A stretch of 64,000 bases of DNA, taken from positions 248,001 to 312,000 of the forward strand of contig PSQN01000016.1 of NCBI GenBank assembly GCA_002989075.1, given 5' to 3'. Positions 23,633-34,225 of the stretch are shown here, piece by piece. A model generated the notes under the pieces. That model worked only from the letters and a program-made list of their open reading frames with translations. It did no database searches and was not told the DNA's origin. The DNA is from Arthonia radiata. Taxonomy: Eukaryota; Ascomycota; Arthoniomycetes; Arthoniales; Arthoniaceae. Position 1 is the stretch's first letter. Every line of letters starts with the position of its first letter. A program made the position numbers and the translations under genes.

Positions 23633-24762
23633 ATGCCAGCCTTCGTAGCAGACAGCAGCCTCACACCTCGAAACGACACTTATCCGTTCATCGATCCCGC
23701 GCAATTCAAGGGAGGTCTCAGAGGCCGTAATGCTGTCATCACTGGTGGCGGCCGAGGTATCGGACGGGAGACTGCGCTGGCGTTTGCGTCTGCAGGCGCA
23801 GGTGAGTCGAGCCATCTTACTAAAGCTATAGCGGATTTGACAGGAAGCAGGTGTTGCCCTCGTCGCCCGTAGTGCCGATAGTGTAGGTCGGGTGCGAGCC
23901 GAGATCGAGGAAAAGTATGGAACGCCTGTGGCAGCCGTGCCTGCCGACGTGACAGATCCGGAAGCAGTCAGGCGCATCGTGAGCGAGACTGAGCGCATGT
24001 TGGGTCTTGTTGACGTTCTCGTGAATTGCGCTGGCGTCACACGCTTCAATACATTTGAGCTCGAAGCCGACGATCTGAGAGATTGGTGGAAAGTCATGGA
24101 GCTGAATGTGCATGGTCCTATTATGTTGACGAAGACTGTGTTGGGAGGTATGCTGGAGCGCCGTCGTGGAACGATCATCAACTTGACAAGGTCAGTCTTT
24201 GCCCGCGCGAGTCTTGATATACTTCCTGCTAGGATCACACAGTAGTAATCATCTGCGAAAGCTGCTCATACGCTTTACAGTACTTCTGGCGCCATCGATG
24301 TCGATTATCAGACGGCTTATGCAACGTCGAAGGCGGCCATCCTCAAATTCAGCCAGGGTCTGCATGCTGAGGTGGTCGATCGAGGTGTCAGTGTCTTCGC
24401 CGTCCACCCGGGCAGTGTGGACACCGGGATGGGTCAAGTGGATGGCGCGATGAATATGGAGGCACTTGAAAAGACACCTGGGATGCAGAAGATGGCATCC
24501 GAGTTCCAAGGCTACACTTACCAATCATCTCAGTAAGTCATGCATGTCTTAAATCGATCCTGAGAGCTTGAAGCCGATGTAGAACAGACTTCCCGCGCAC
24601 ACCATGGTGTGGCTTGCTGCTGCCCAGGACGCCAAGTTGCTCAGTGGGAAGTTTGTGGATTCCCAGTATGATTTAGAGCCTATGGTTGAGGATCTGAGAA
24701 AGGGAGAGGACAGCAAGATTCAGAGCCAGGATTTGTACAAGATGAAGGTCCGTGAGCTTTGA
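23633..24762 (+). CDS. Short-chain dehydrogenase/reductase, four exons
   Basis: Exons 23633-23801, 23851-24190, 24281-24532 and 24588-24762 join in frame to 311 aa. Introns are 49, 90 and 55 nt; the donors are GTGAGT, GTCAGT and GTAAGT. Classical SDR marks are all present: TGGGRGIG cofactor loop (about residue 38), LVNCAG (about 120), a serine in STSG, the catalytic YATSK and HPGSVDTGM near the substrate pocket. The family uses NAD(P)H to oxidise or reduce alcohols and ketones. The substrate cannot be told from sequence. The C-terminal WLAAAQDAKLLSGKFVDSQYD fits fungal SDRs that act alone. The third acceptor (AACAG at 24587) was chosen because it restores the frame into HTMVW. Confidence 0.82.
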
Positions 24763-25525
24763 CCTCTGTGTTCACAGGCGCGCGTTGTATGATTAGATTA
24801 GCTGTTTTTTGCGAACAGCGATGATTTGAATGCGAGCAGTGTCTCATCGTATTATGTCAATGCAAGGGCGCGTAGAGATTGGAAAGCAACCACTGAGCGA
24901 GGAGAATTAGTCGTATCAAGGGGCGTGAGGGGCTTTGCTGGGAGATGACTTTCAACGCTAGTCCTCAAGCGGTCTGAGGTGCACGTCGGAAGGATTGTGA
25001 GACTGAGATGGCTGACTCAACAGCGGCGCCAAGGTTTGTGATCGGCAGGACGATCTTCCGGAACGGTAAGTGCCGGCCCCCGCACTTCTGCATCATCCTC
25101 AGATTTGAAACATCGTCCACGTGTGCTACATGAGGAGGTCGAGCTCCTTGATTACCCCGGAGGACCCCCGTCAAATATCTGGTGTCTCCTGGGGCTTCTT
25201 TGAGTGCTAGTAGAGACAGCGAGCAGTCAACGACCCTGCTTACGATCAGACCACTCTCATCGAATGGGATGACCATGTACTTGGTAAGCAGAAGGCATGC
25301 AGGTGGTACAGCGGAAGATTGAACAATCTATGAATCGGGCCGTGAACTCTCCGTACGCGATTGTCTGAGTGCTAGCTAACATCTCTGGTGTCGTCTCTGA
25401 AGGCCGGTCCTTGAGTGAATGATATCCCTTTGGAAATGTTGAACAAAAGCTAGCATTTTGGAGCCGAGCACCTGCGTACTTCACCGTTTGCATCATCCAT
25501 TGATTGCAATAAGACCCTAGAGAAT
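24763..25525. other. Intergenic with a weak minus-strand SDR-like relic
   Basis: Mostly unsupported. A minus-strand frame at 24965-25276 contains LTGVLRGNQGARPPHVAHVDDVS, which loosely recalls the HVDDVA region of extended SDR/epimerase proteins. It has no start, no cofactor motif and no clear exons. It could be a fragment of a decayed gene, or chance. Confidence 0.25.
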
Positions 25526-27211
25526 ATGAAACCACTCCCCACCGAATTGAAGACGCTGGTCGTCGACTACCTCGCCTCTCGCCTGGACTACGGCGGTCTC
25601 GCATCCCTCTCACTCACCTCAAAAGCATGGACGGACGTCTCCCGCCACGGCCTCTACCGCTCCTTCACCTTCGACGACACGCTCCACGACATGGATGTAC
25701 TCTCGCGCTTTGTCTTCGTCCTCGTCCAGAACCCCAGCCTCGCCAAGCTCGTCCACCATGTCGACGTCAGCATCCGCCTCGAAGACAGCGATGGCTACCA
25801 TCGCCTCGAGACCACGCAGACCATGCGGCCGATGTGGAAACTCATCATGGATCTCCGCCGCCAGCCCAATACAGGCGGCGTCCCAGAAATGCTGCGCGGA
25901 AAGCACCGCTCGGAAGTCCTCGCTATCCTCCTCACGCAGCTCCCCAACGTCCAGACCATGATCCTCGGCCTCCCCAAATGCCCCACCCAAGCCTACCTCA
26001 CCACCGTCCTGCAATGGCTGCACAAGCCCGTTCCCGGCCTGACGCCCTCCCTCCGCCAATGCCATACCCTGTACATTTACCCGCGTGAACCCACCGCCTC
26101 CCCGCCCCACCGCTACGACTGGTTCGTCCGCGCGCCCTTAGCCCGCGACCTCCTCGCGCTCCCCGCCTTGACCAAAGTCTCCTTCCTTAACCTCGACGTC
26201 CTCGGCCCGGCTCACGACACCGCCACCACTATCTCTGCGCTCCAAGGCGCCGACTTTGGCGACCGCATCGAGTCGCTCGCCCTCGACTTCGAGAACAACA
26301 ATTTCTCCCGCGACACCGTCATCTCCGTCATCGGCGCGTGCTCCGGTCTCAAAGAAGTCCGCTTTTCCGTGACTAAAGCAAGTGAATCCTGGACGACTTC
26401 ACCTTTCCGCCGACGACTGGGTCAAGTACTGGCGCGGTCGAAGAGCACCTTACAGAAAATCGTCCTGCAACTACCCGAAGCAGAGGAAGACCCCGACCCC
26501 ATCGGCGCCTTCACGGCCTTCACCCAATTACGCCACCTCTTCATCGACGCCTTCGCGCTCCTCGACACAACTCCCGAAACCGCGACGCCTCTCCCGCAGC
26601 TCCTCCCGCAAACCCTGGAGTCCCTCCACGTCGAAGGCTTCCAATACCCCGTTCCCTTGGGCGTTCCACTGCGCGCCCCCGTGACCTGGCTCGCCGAGAA
26701 CGTCGACGCGCTCCTTCTCGCAAAACGAAACGGCCGCTTACCTCGCCTGCGCGCGTTCACGGACTCGGGCGTGTGGGCGCGGCTTGCGAAGCCGGGGCCG
26801 CCGTGGGAAGCGTGGGAGCAGCTGGGCGTGCGGCGGGAGATGGATGAGGAGGTACGGCGGCTGGTGGAGGTGGGAACGCCGGATGGGGTGTTTGCGGATG
26901 CGATCTACGCGATTGAGACCGATTGGAAGGTCTTGATGAGTCCGGGTGCGGAGGAGGAAAGCGATGTGACTGACCACGAGGATTTTGATGCTGAGGTTGA
27001 AGTGGGCGGTGAGGAGGATGAGGTCGATCTTGAAGTTGGTGACGCTGACGACGACGTGGAGGTTGATGGCGAGCTTGTGGATGGCATTGAAAGGGCGGGT
27101 CCCGACGAGGAAGACGGCGCGGAAGAATGGGGTGAGGGATTTGAAGAAATGAAGAAGCGGGCGCGAACGCATTCGCTGCAGGTCAGGGAGCGGAAGAGGC
27201 AATGTACTTGA
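25526..27211 (+). CDS. F-box protein with LRR-like body and acidic tail
   Basis: Single exon, 561 aa, ATG at 25526. The first 40 residues (LPTELKTLVVDYLA...LASLSLTSKAW) form an F-box-like motif that would bind Skp1. The body has irregular leucine-rich segments (LPNVQTMILGL, LPALTKVSFLNLDVL, CSGLKEVRFS, LRHLFIDAFALL), as in fungal F-box proteins of unknown substrate. From about residue 470 there is a strongly acidic tract (Asp/Glu/Val-rich), and the extreme C-terminus is basic (KKRARTH...RERKRQ), a possible nuclear signal. GC and codon use match the neighbouring genes. It is convergent with DNA2. Target unknown. Confidence 0.72.
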   Translation: MKPLPTELKTLVVDYLASRLDYGGLASLSLTSKAWTDVSRHGLYRSFTFDDTLHDMDVLSRFVFVLVQNPSLAKLVHHVDVSIRLEDSDGYHRLETTQTMRPMWKLIMDLRRQPNTGGVPEMLRGKHRSEVLAILLTQLPNVQTMILGLPKCPTQAYLTTVLQWLHKPVPGLTPSLRQCHTLYIYPREPTASPPHRYDWFVRAPLARDLLALPALTKVSFLNLDVLGPAHDTATTISALQGADFGDRIESLALDFENNNFSRDTVISVIGACSGLKEVRFSVTKASESWTTSPFRRRLGQVLARSKSTLQKIVLQLPEAEEDPDPIGAFTAFTQLRHLFIDAFALLDTTPETATPLPQLLPQTLESLHVEGFQYPVPLGVPLRAPVTWLAENVDALLLAKRNGRLPRLRAFTDSGVWARLAKPGPPWEAWEQLGVRREMDEEVRRLVEVGTPDGVFADAIYAIETDWKVLMSPGAEEESDVTDHEDFDAEVEVGGEEDEVDLEVGDADDDVEVDGELVDGIERAGPDEEDGAEEWGEGFEEMKKRARTHSLQVRERKRQCT

Positions 27212-27393
27212 ATCTGCAATGGCGAGGTGGGACATGGGAGTTTGGAGGAAATTTTCAAGAGTTGGAAGGAGGTTCTTTGAAAACTTGTTTGGCTGTTCCT
27301 TTGGATAGCAATACTTGCTCGGTGCATTACTCGGTTTATGGACCCGCTCTATCCAATCTCCTACATGCAACATCATGATGATGGACCGTCGTC

Positions 27394-30300
27394 TCAAAAG
27401 TCGTTCTCGTCTCCCAAGATTTCCCTCATGACATCGTCAAGAACTGGCCCCTTCTTTGCCGCCAGCGCCCCCTTGCCGGTCTTCGCTGGCACTTTGAAAG
27501 GCTTTTGCGCCATTCCGCCCTGTTTTAAGCCTGGTCCTTGCAGCCTTGGCTGCCTGTTCGCATCCCCCGGCGAGAGGGATGCGAGAGGCTTCCTCGGCGA
27601 CTTCTTCATGAGACTGACCGCTTTTCTTTTCGCTGGACTCACACTTTTCGCCTTGACAGGACTGCTTGGAATCGGCAGCGCGCTCGCTGGAGGCATCGCG
27701 TCTTCCCAGCCTTCTTCAACATCGAGCACACGCCCACTGTTCGCGAATAGCCCTACCATCCGTGCCAGCAGCTCATCACCGCGGCTGAACGTATTGCGAC
27801 TTCCAACAATCAGAATCTTGCTTCTTGCCCTCGTCAGCGCCACATTGACTCTCCTCCAATCTTTCAGCAGATCCCCGACGTGATGTCTATCATTCGATCG
27901 GACGCAAGACAACACAACGACTTCTTTGTCCCGACCTTGAAAGCGGTCAGCCGTGTGTGCTTCGACATCTTTCGCCATTGGTCCGAGCGACGAGGTGAGC
28001 AAGGTTTTGATCAGGGCAAGTTGCGAACGGTATAACGTTATTACACCTATCGACCCTGCGGGGACACCGGCTGTTATAAGAGACCGGACGAGGGCGTTTG
28101 TTAGGGACGCCTCTAGCTGATTCGTGATGCGGGCGCCGTTTGCCGTCTCATGATGGTGTGGCGCGTGGCTGTCCGTGTTGAGAAGGACTAAGGGAGAGCT
28201 ATCTGGCGAGAGGCATCCTTCAACCCAAGACGCTTTGACTGCTGCTGAGGAGATAGGAGCGTTCTGTGAGGGATGAATGTTCTCCCACTTTGGAAGATTC
28301 AGACGTCGCTTCGCCACAGCCTCGGAACCGCACTTCAGCTTCCCGTGATAGATGAGCGTGTTTGCTAGGCTCATGATCTCGGCGTTCATGCGGTACTGCA
28401 CGCCAAGTTCGACCACAGCATCTGGATGATGTTCACAGAGACTACGGAAGAGACTCACGTCCAGGCCGCCTTCAAGCGCATCCCTGTTCTGGACCAGCGG
28501 AGGTAATTGGAAATGGTCGCCCACGAGTACAAAGGCGCACGCGAGTCTGATCGGGCCCAAGCACACTGGCAACGTGATCTGTGACGCCTCATCGACGATG
28601 CAGTAATCGAATGTACGCTGCTGGAAGATGGCATGATTGATGCCAAGACAGGTAGTAGCGACGACTTGAGGTTCCTGATAGAGTTTCTCCAGCTCCTCGA
28701 CGGTGCCACGCGGCTCGGCGGCGAGCGCAGCGAAAGAACCGACGTCTGGGTGAATCTTCGCGAGCGTGCCGAGACGCAGTATGGATACTTTGTCGTCACG
28801 GAGCTTTAGAAGGATGTTGTCGACAGCGCTATGTGTATACGACGTGAGCAGGACTGACTTTCCCTTGGCAACCAGCGCTCGAATGATGTGTGCGATGGTC
28901 GTGGTTTTGCCCGTGCCTGGCATGCCGAGCGCGAGGGCATAGTCCTCCGCGCTCAAGATCTTCTCGATGGCTAGCCGTTGATCTGAATTTACGCTGGCTT
29001 GACTGGCGGGTCCTGAGATGGAATACGCCGTGGAGTGCGTTTTGAAGGTAGGCGGCTTCTTTTCAACGATCAAAGAGCGCAACTTGGTGGCATTGAAGGC
29101 GGTGTGCGACATTAGTGAAACGAGGTTGGCGCGCACCAGAGACATGCCATTTGAAAACTCGTCTTTGTCGACTCGGTAGAGCAATGGCGTAGGAGAAGTG
29201 CTGCTTGCGCTACTTGCTTGACTGCCTCTTTGTGGCGTGCTCGTCTTACTAAAGGGTTCAGTGATACCGGCGAAGACCTGGTTGTTCTCAGCGTCGAACC
29301 CAGGTAGCCGAGTGCGTGCGTTGTGAAGCTTGCGGTCCACAGCGACCTCAACATGCGTCTTCGTGAGTGAAGCAACGTAGCCTAACGCCAAAGCATAATG
29401 GCCTCGCTCGTCTGACACGACAATCGGATCACCAACAGCGATCTGTGACTCGGTGAAAGAGAAATCCGTGAGACCGTTGAGCTTTCGAAAGCTGTAGGTA
29501 TAGCGATTGATTTTCGAAGAACTCTTGTCTTCAAAAGAACTCTCGGTAATCAAAGAGACATTGGCGAAGCATCGGCCGACCTTTTCACGTTCGTTGCTAA
29601 GCATGGTCCACAGCTCTCGCTTGAATTTCATCATCTCCGTTTCTTCTTTGGTGAGCAGATCATTCCATTTTTTGAAGAAGTCTTGATGGACTGCGCTGAG
29701 CTGTTTCGTCAAGGCATCGAATTTGTCTCGAAGACCGCTTGTCTCTCCATCGCCGCCTTCGACGAGTTTGTGATAGATAAAGCATGGGTCTTTGGCGTAG
29801 CAATGGTTGCAGGCGTGAGTGTTTCGGATCATTGGTGGTAAGGCGAGTCTTTCGCGTACATAGCACGCTAATTCGTTTCGCTGCATAATCATATGACGAA
29901 GCTCATGTCGAATGGCCGGAATGCGCGAAGTCTGAGAGGTTTCAATGTAGTACAAGATGCCGTAGGCTACAGCAACGTCGTATCGGTCTGAAAGAAGGAG
30001 CGTGTAAAGTGCGGTTTGTGCTCTATGTGAGGCGTTTTCTCGTTTGCCGGTCTTGAGTTCCAGAGGAACAGTCAATGTGCGAGGTTTCTCGCCGTCTTCA
30101 CCGTCCATAGTCACTTGTATCGTAGCATCAACGTTACCTTTCAGTCCGTACATAGGTGACCAAACATGCTCCTCGACGTCTAGCAGTTTGTTGACGCTCA
30201 TCTGGATTAGTCGGCCATTGCGATCCTTGACAGTACCAAAACCCTCATTCTTCGACTTTATAAAGACCTTCGCCCAAGCCTGCAGCTCAGGTATCTTACT

Positions 30301-32350
30301 TTGAAGGTGGAGTCTTGCGCTATCTAACGTCAAGCTTGTTTTATAGAGATCCTCGATATGGCGGTCCAATATTGTGCTGATACACTCCCCAAGCCACTCG
30401 TCGTCCCAGCGGTCGGCCTTCATGGCATCTTGGAAAATTTCGTGCAGTATAGTGCCATACAACATGGGCGGAGTCGATTCGCTTGTGGCTTTGATGCGGT
30501 CCTGCAGAGCAGCTTTGCGCATGCAACTGAAAGAGTCAGCTACAGCGAGTGCGGAAATGAGGTGGTCTGGATGCAGGATGAGCATGTTTTCAGCATCGTT
30601 GATGACGCAATGTCCATGCTCGTCAAAAGACCCGATGACGTGAACGTAGGAGCCTTCTGAACATCGAGTGTCAAACCACGACTCCCGCAAGGTGATGGCT
30701 TTGAGCGCTGAGGTCTTCTCATCTTGGACTGAGAGTATCTGCATAAGTGTCAGTCTGCCACCTGTATGAGAGGCTGTTGAATGATCACCAACCTTCTGCA
30801 CTTGCTGCCTGCCGTTGTCAGCCAGGTAGTTACTCTCGATCACATCTTTTACGAGGTAACGTTGAATAGCACGACGCCTGCTCTTGAACTACTACACTCT
30901 TAGTATTCATAATTAAGTACGTGATGATCTAGGGTGTAAATACAGATGATTTGGGGCGGCTCGACACCGAATGTGACTGTGTTGCGGTCGCTTCTGCCGC
31001 GGCGAACAACTCTTCGTCCACGTCGTCGTTTTCGTCACCATCGTCATCGAAGTCGTCCAGCTCGTTCGCAATTTTGGCGGTCTGCGGAACTTCCTGCTCC
31101 ACCTTCTGAGGGAGTTGCTGCTCTACAGCGTGCTTTGAGTCTGATACTGCAGTCAAATCGTCGAAATCGTCCGCAGAGAAGTCGAAGTCGTCTCCGAAGT
31201 CGTCTTCGTTAAGGGTGTCATTGGCGCCAGACATTTCGTGATTGGGTACAAATGAAGGTGCTGCGGCCTGCTGCGAGCGCAGGGTTTGTGAAGAGATGGC
31301 CTCGCTGCCGTAATCGGAAGGCGCGTTCGCGGCGGCCTCGCGCGTCGCACCAGACTCACCCGTCTGGCTTGCCTGCCTGGAAAGGTCTTCTTGTTCTGCT
31401 GATCTCCCCCTTGATTCAGGTGCGCGCATCGGCGATATCGACTGTCGATCAAAATCTTCCTGTCGAGCTGGGAGCGGAGAGGAGCTGGAAGGGCCACGCT
31501 CTGCTTGGGCAGCTTGCTTTGACCGCTCGAGGCTTTCCGATATCTTCTCAAGCAAAGTGCCTATGCGGCTGGCTTTGGCGCGGTCCTCTGATGCAGGCTC
31601 GTCGTCAGGATGTGGGTCTTCAAACACTTCTGCGAGCCGCTCCGTGCCGTGACTATGGTCGATTTTCCTCCTCTTTCGTTTCGAGCTCGGAAACTCCATG
31701 CCACAGCTCGTCCATCTTCGTAAACCACTGACATTGCCTGTCTGATCGTCATGGCTGTAGGGAGAAGAGGAGGTCTTCACCGCAGCAAGAGAAGCAAGCT
31801 GCTGGCCTAGCGGGGTGTCCTTCGAAACGCCGACATTATACTTGGCCCACAGGTCGGTTGCTGGATCCGTGTTCGGGGTCCGCAAAGACCGCTTAAGCTC
31901 TTCGAGATCAAGAGCGGCTCTATGCTTGGCTTTCTTGATCGCACTTCGTTGAGAAGCGGACGGTGGAGTAGAGCTGTGCGCTCGTTTATGCCCCCGTGTG
32001 CCTGGTGTAGCCTTTGAATTCGAGGAGCGAGGCGACCGATTTGCTTTCCATCCGAGTTGTTCTTCAGGCGAGACGACTGGCTTACGATAGCCGTGTCTCG
32101 CGTCCTCGTTTTCTCCTAGCAAGTCTGCTAGTGGCAGTCTCGTGGCGGGTGTTGAAGGTGGAAGCTTCGAGGGGGAGTCGAGCAATATTTGCGAAGAAGA
32201 TTGACTCGACTTATGCTCGACTGAACGCAACTTCGTAGTTGCTGACGCTTCGGCTGCATTCTCTTTGTTCTCATCCAGCGGTGGTTTTGGTTTTCCTTCC
32301 GCAAAATGAAATGGCTTCATAGGCGGCCCTGTGCTATGTACCGACAGCAT
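27394..32350 (-). CDS. dna2: DNA replication ATP-dependent helicase/nuclease DNA2
   Basis: Three exons, 32350-30944, 30888-30793 and 30738-27394, give about 1615 aa. Intron 1 (55 nt, TACTAA branch) joins ...SRPKSS to FKSRRRAIQRYLVKDV. Intron 2 is 54 nt, a multiple of three with no stop. Residues 1-480 are disordered and rich in Ser/Pro and acidic blocks. The RecB-like nuclease follows: a conserved Cys near 573 (SFSCMRK), LYGTILHEIF (about 596), GNVDATI, the LELKTG active site (about 730), and the Fe-S cysteines CNHCYAKDPC (about 814). The helicase has Walker A GMPGTGKTTT (about 1105), VDEASQ, QYRMN and VNVALTRA (about 1465). DNA2 trims long flaps in Okazaki-fragment processing and resects double-strand breaks in the nucleus. 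ATG 32350 is the first possible start; MKPFHF at 32320 is an alternative. Confidence 0.93.
30739..30792 (-). other. 54-nt in-frame intron of dna2
   Basis: Donor CAGAAG|GTTGGT, CTGAC branch-like site, acceptor TATGCAG. It is a multiple of three with no stop, so a retained copy would add 18 residues (starting VGDHSTASH) between QQVQK and ILSVQDEKT. In the DNA2 family these two stretches are adjacent, which supports removal. Confidence 0.75.
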
Positions 32351-32586
32351 TTGCAGCTGAATGGAGAGGTATAGTGTAGACGACGGTATCCATTAGCTTG
32401 GCGTGTTCTGACAGATCGTAGCCTAAAATGAACTCACTCAGACATGGCATTGTCACGGAAAACGAATCGGGATGGAAGACGCGTCAAGAGCGCGTCGGAT
32501 TGCCAAGACGACGCTAGTCGCTAGCGCCATTTGAGCAGCTGCCAAGCTAGTCCCATTCAGTCCATTCACCCATTCAAACAGATATT

Positions 32587-33391
32587 TCAAACTGCACTCA
32601 GAGCGCGACCATTGCGAATATTGCGATTTCTCCGGCGGGAATACAACCACGCGGCACACGAAATGATGGAGACCCCCCCGACGATAGAAGCTACGATGAT
32701 TCCGACACTCGCTCCTAGGCCCATCCGCGAGTCATGGCCTCCTGGAGGACTGGCGCTGGGGGTGGACGATGATGATGGAGCAGCACTGCTTTGATATCAC
32801 GATGTCAGTACATCACCTTCTGAACTACAAAGCGGCTTCAGAACAGGATGTGTAGCGAACAGGACTTACCTTCGAGCCGGTGGATAGACCGCACGAGAAA
32901 GTGAGGCGATACTGCTGCTGGAGAGTAGGTTGCCACAGGTCCCGTTATATGCCTATCACGGTCAGCTCCTTCCCGCCTTCTGTGGTGGGATTATCACCTA
33001 CAGAGCCAAGGGTCGCGCATAGCAAAGCCAGGTTGACTTCACTGTTCACCCTGAGTCGATCACCGCTGCTCTGTATGGCATTGAGCTGGCTCGGATCCTG
33101 GGCTGCCTGCAGCTGCTTCGCCGACAACTCGTTGGCGGCTTCTGCTGCGTTGTAAGACCTGATGGCCCAGGCTCCGAAAATGAACGTTGCGATCAAGCCG
33201 ATGACTGCTACTGCAATGCTGAGTACATCTCTCAGACTGAGCGTCGTGGGCGCGCTCGCTATGCCGGCTGGTCGTCGGTCAGGCGTGGTGTCGATAGGCT
33301 TGTCGGATTTCTCGGATGCCGACGGCAACTTCGCTGCTCCAGCTGTAGCTGGCGTCCTTGGAGGCCTTTGGGTTGGCGTTGCTGTAGCCAT
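32587..33391 (-). CDS. Small two-TM membrane protein, three exons
   Basis: Exons 33391-33002, 32952-32870 and 32785-32587 (390, 83 and 199 nt) join to 223 aa. The introns are 49 nt (GTAGGT, CTGAC branch, ATAG) and 84 nt (GTAAGT...AAAGCAG), and all phases match. The Thr/Pro/Ala-rich N-terminus is followed by a first TM (VLSIAVAVIGLIATFIFGAWAI, about 56-77) and an amphipathic helix. A loop with two cysteines (LLCATLGS then AYNGTCGNLL) comes next, then a Ser/Pro stretch. The second TM (VGIIVASIVGGVSIISCAAWLY) is followed by RRRNRN. The last exon has no ATG. Not a family I can name; the layout suggests a plasma- or endomembrane protein. It lies just upstream of DNA2 on the same strand. Confidence 0.6.
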
Positions 33392-34225
33392 GACTTATTT
33401 GTCAATCGGAGAAACGTCTCTCGATCCTTCAGGCGCACGCATATTGCAACCACTATTACATCAACCGGTTTTCAGCTCGTCATTGCAAGGCAGATTTCGC
33501 GCTTCAGTGCTGACTCAGGCACTTGCGTCTGGGGCTGCAACATACGGCCACTCCCAACCTGCATCACCTGCTATTCGATCAATCATTCGACTAGCATCAA
33601 ATGGTCAGCTGCCTGCGCGAGGGCCAGCTTGACTGAGAAGTCGTCCATGTAATCAGTGATTGATGATTCTGGCCCTGTTTGATCTTTCACAGGGCATAAC
33701 ATCAGTCGATATGGCTGAATCTATTACATTTGGACCCGAAAAAGCAGCCCTACTTCAAACTATACCCAACCTTCTGGGGAGTCCAACTCATGTTTTTGTA
33801 TGTACGAGGAAAGCGGGGCATGAACATTCCCTGCGTGTCCTCTCATCCCTGTGCTTCCGCTACATGCTTGTCCAGTACCAGGCCGAGCTCGGCTCACTTT
33901 GTTGCCAACCTACAAAACTAGCCTCGAATTCACGTTTTCCGTAACTTCCGTGGCAATGCGGAGAAGTATGTACGCCCATGTCCCATAGTGAGCATTTAAG
34001 CGACAGAAGAAATCCGAACATTCCTTGCTGGGGATCTCCGAGAGACTTCCGCGATATTTTCGGGGTGCAACACCATGGAGTGCTATTCGCAAAGACGAGA
34101 GTAAGCCCATGCCCGTAAGCAATATGTGTCCGAGGATGTGGTAGGTATAGGAAAGCGAAGTTGTCAGAAGTTATATAAGCCCCCGTGACATTCCTTCCTG
34201 CGGAGTGACTTACATTGCAACAACT
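33392..34225. other. Divergent promoter region before flavohemoglobin
   Basis: Separates the minus-strand membrane protein from the plus-strand flavohemoglobin. Short frames on both strands lack recognisable features. A good TATA element lies near the right end. Confidence 0.5.
34172..34179 (+). promoter_or_regulatory. TATA box of the flavohemoglobin gene
   Basis: TATATAAG lies 47 bp upstream of the ATG at 34226, in a position that fits a core promoter with a short 5' UTR. Confidence 0.5.

Noticed and set aside
25619-26110. 163-codon minus-strand frame
   Set aside because: Antisense shadow of the F-box gene; GC-rich codon structure opens the opposite strand.
34205-34225. Upstream GTG start for flavohemoglobin
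   Set aside because: Nuclear fungal genes start at ATG; ATG 34226 fits the family N-terminus and the TATA spacing.
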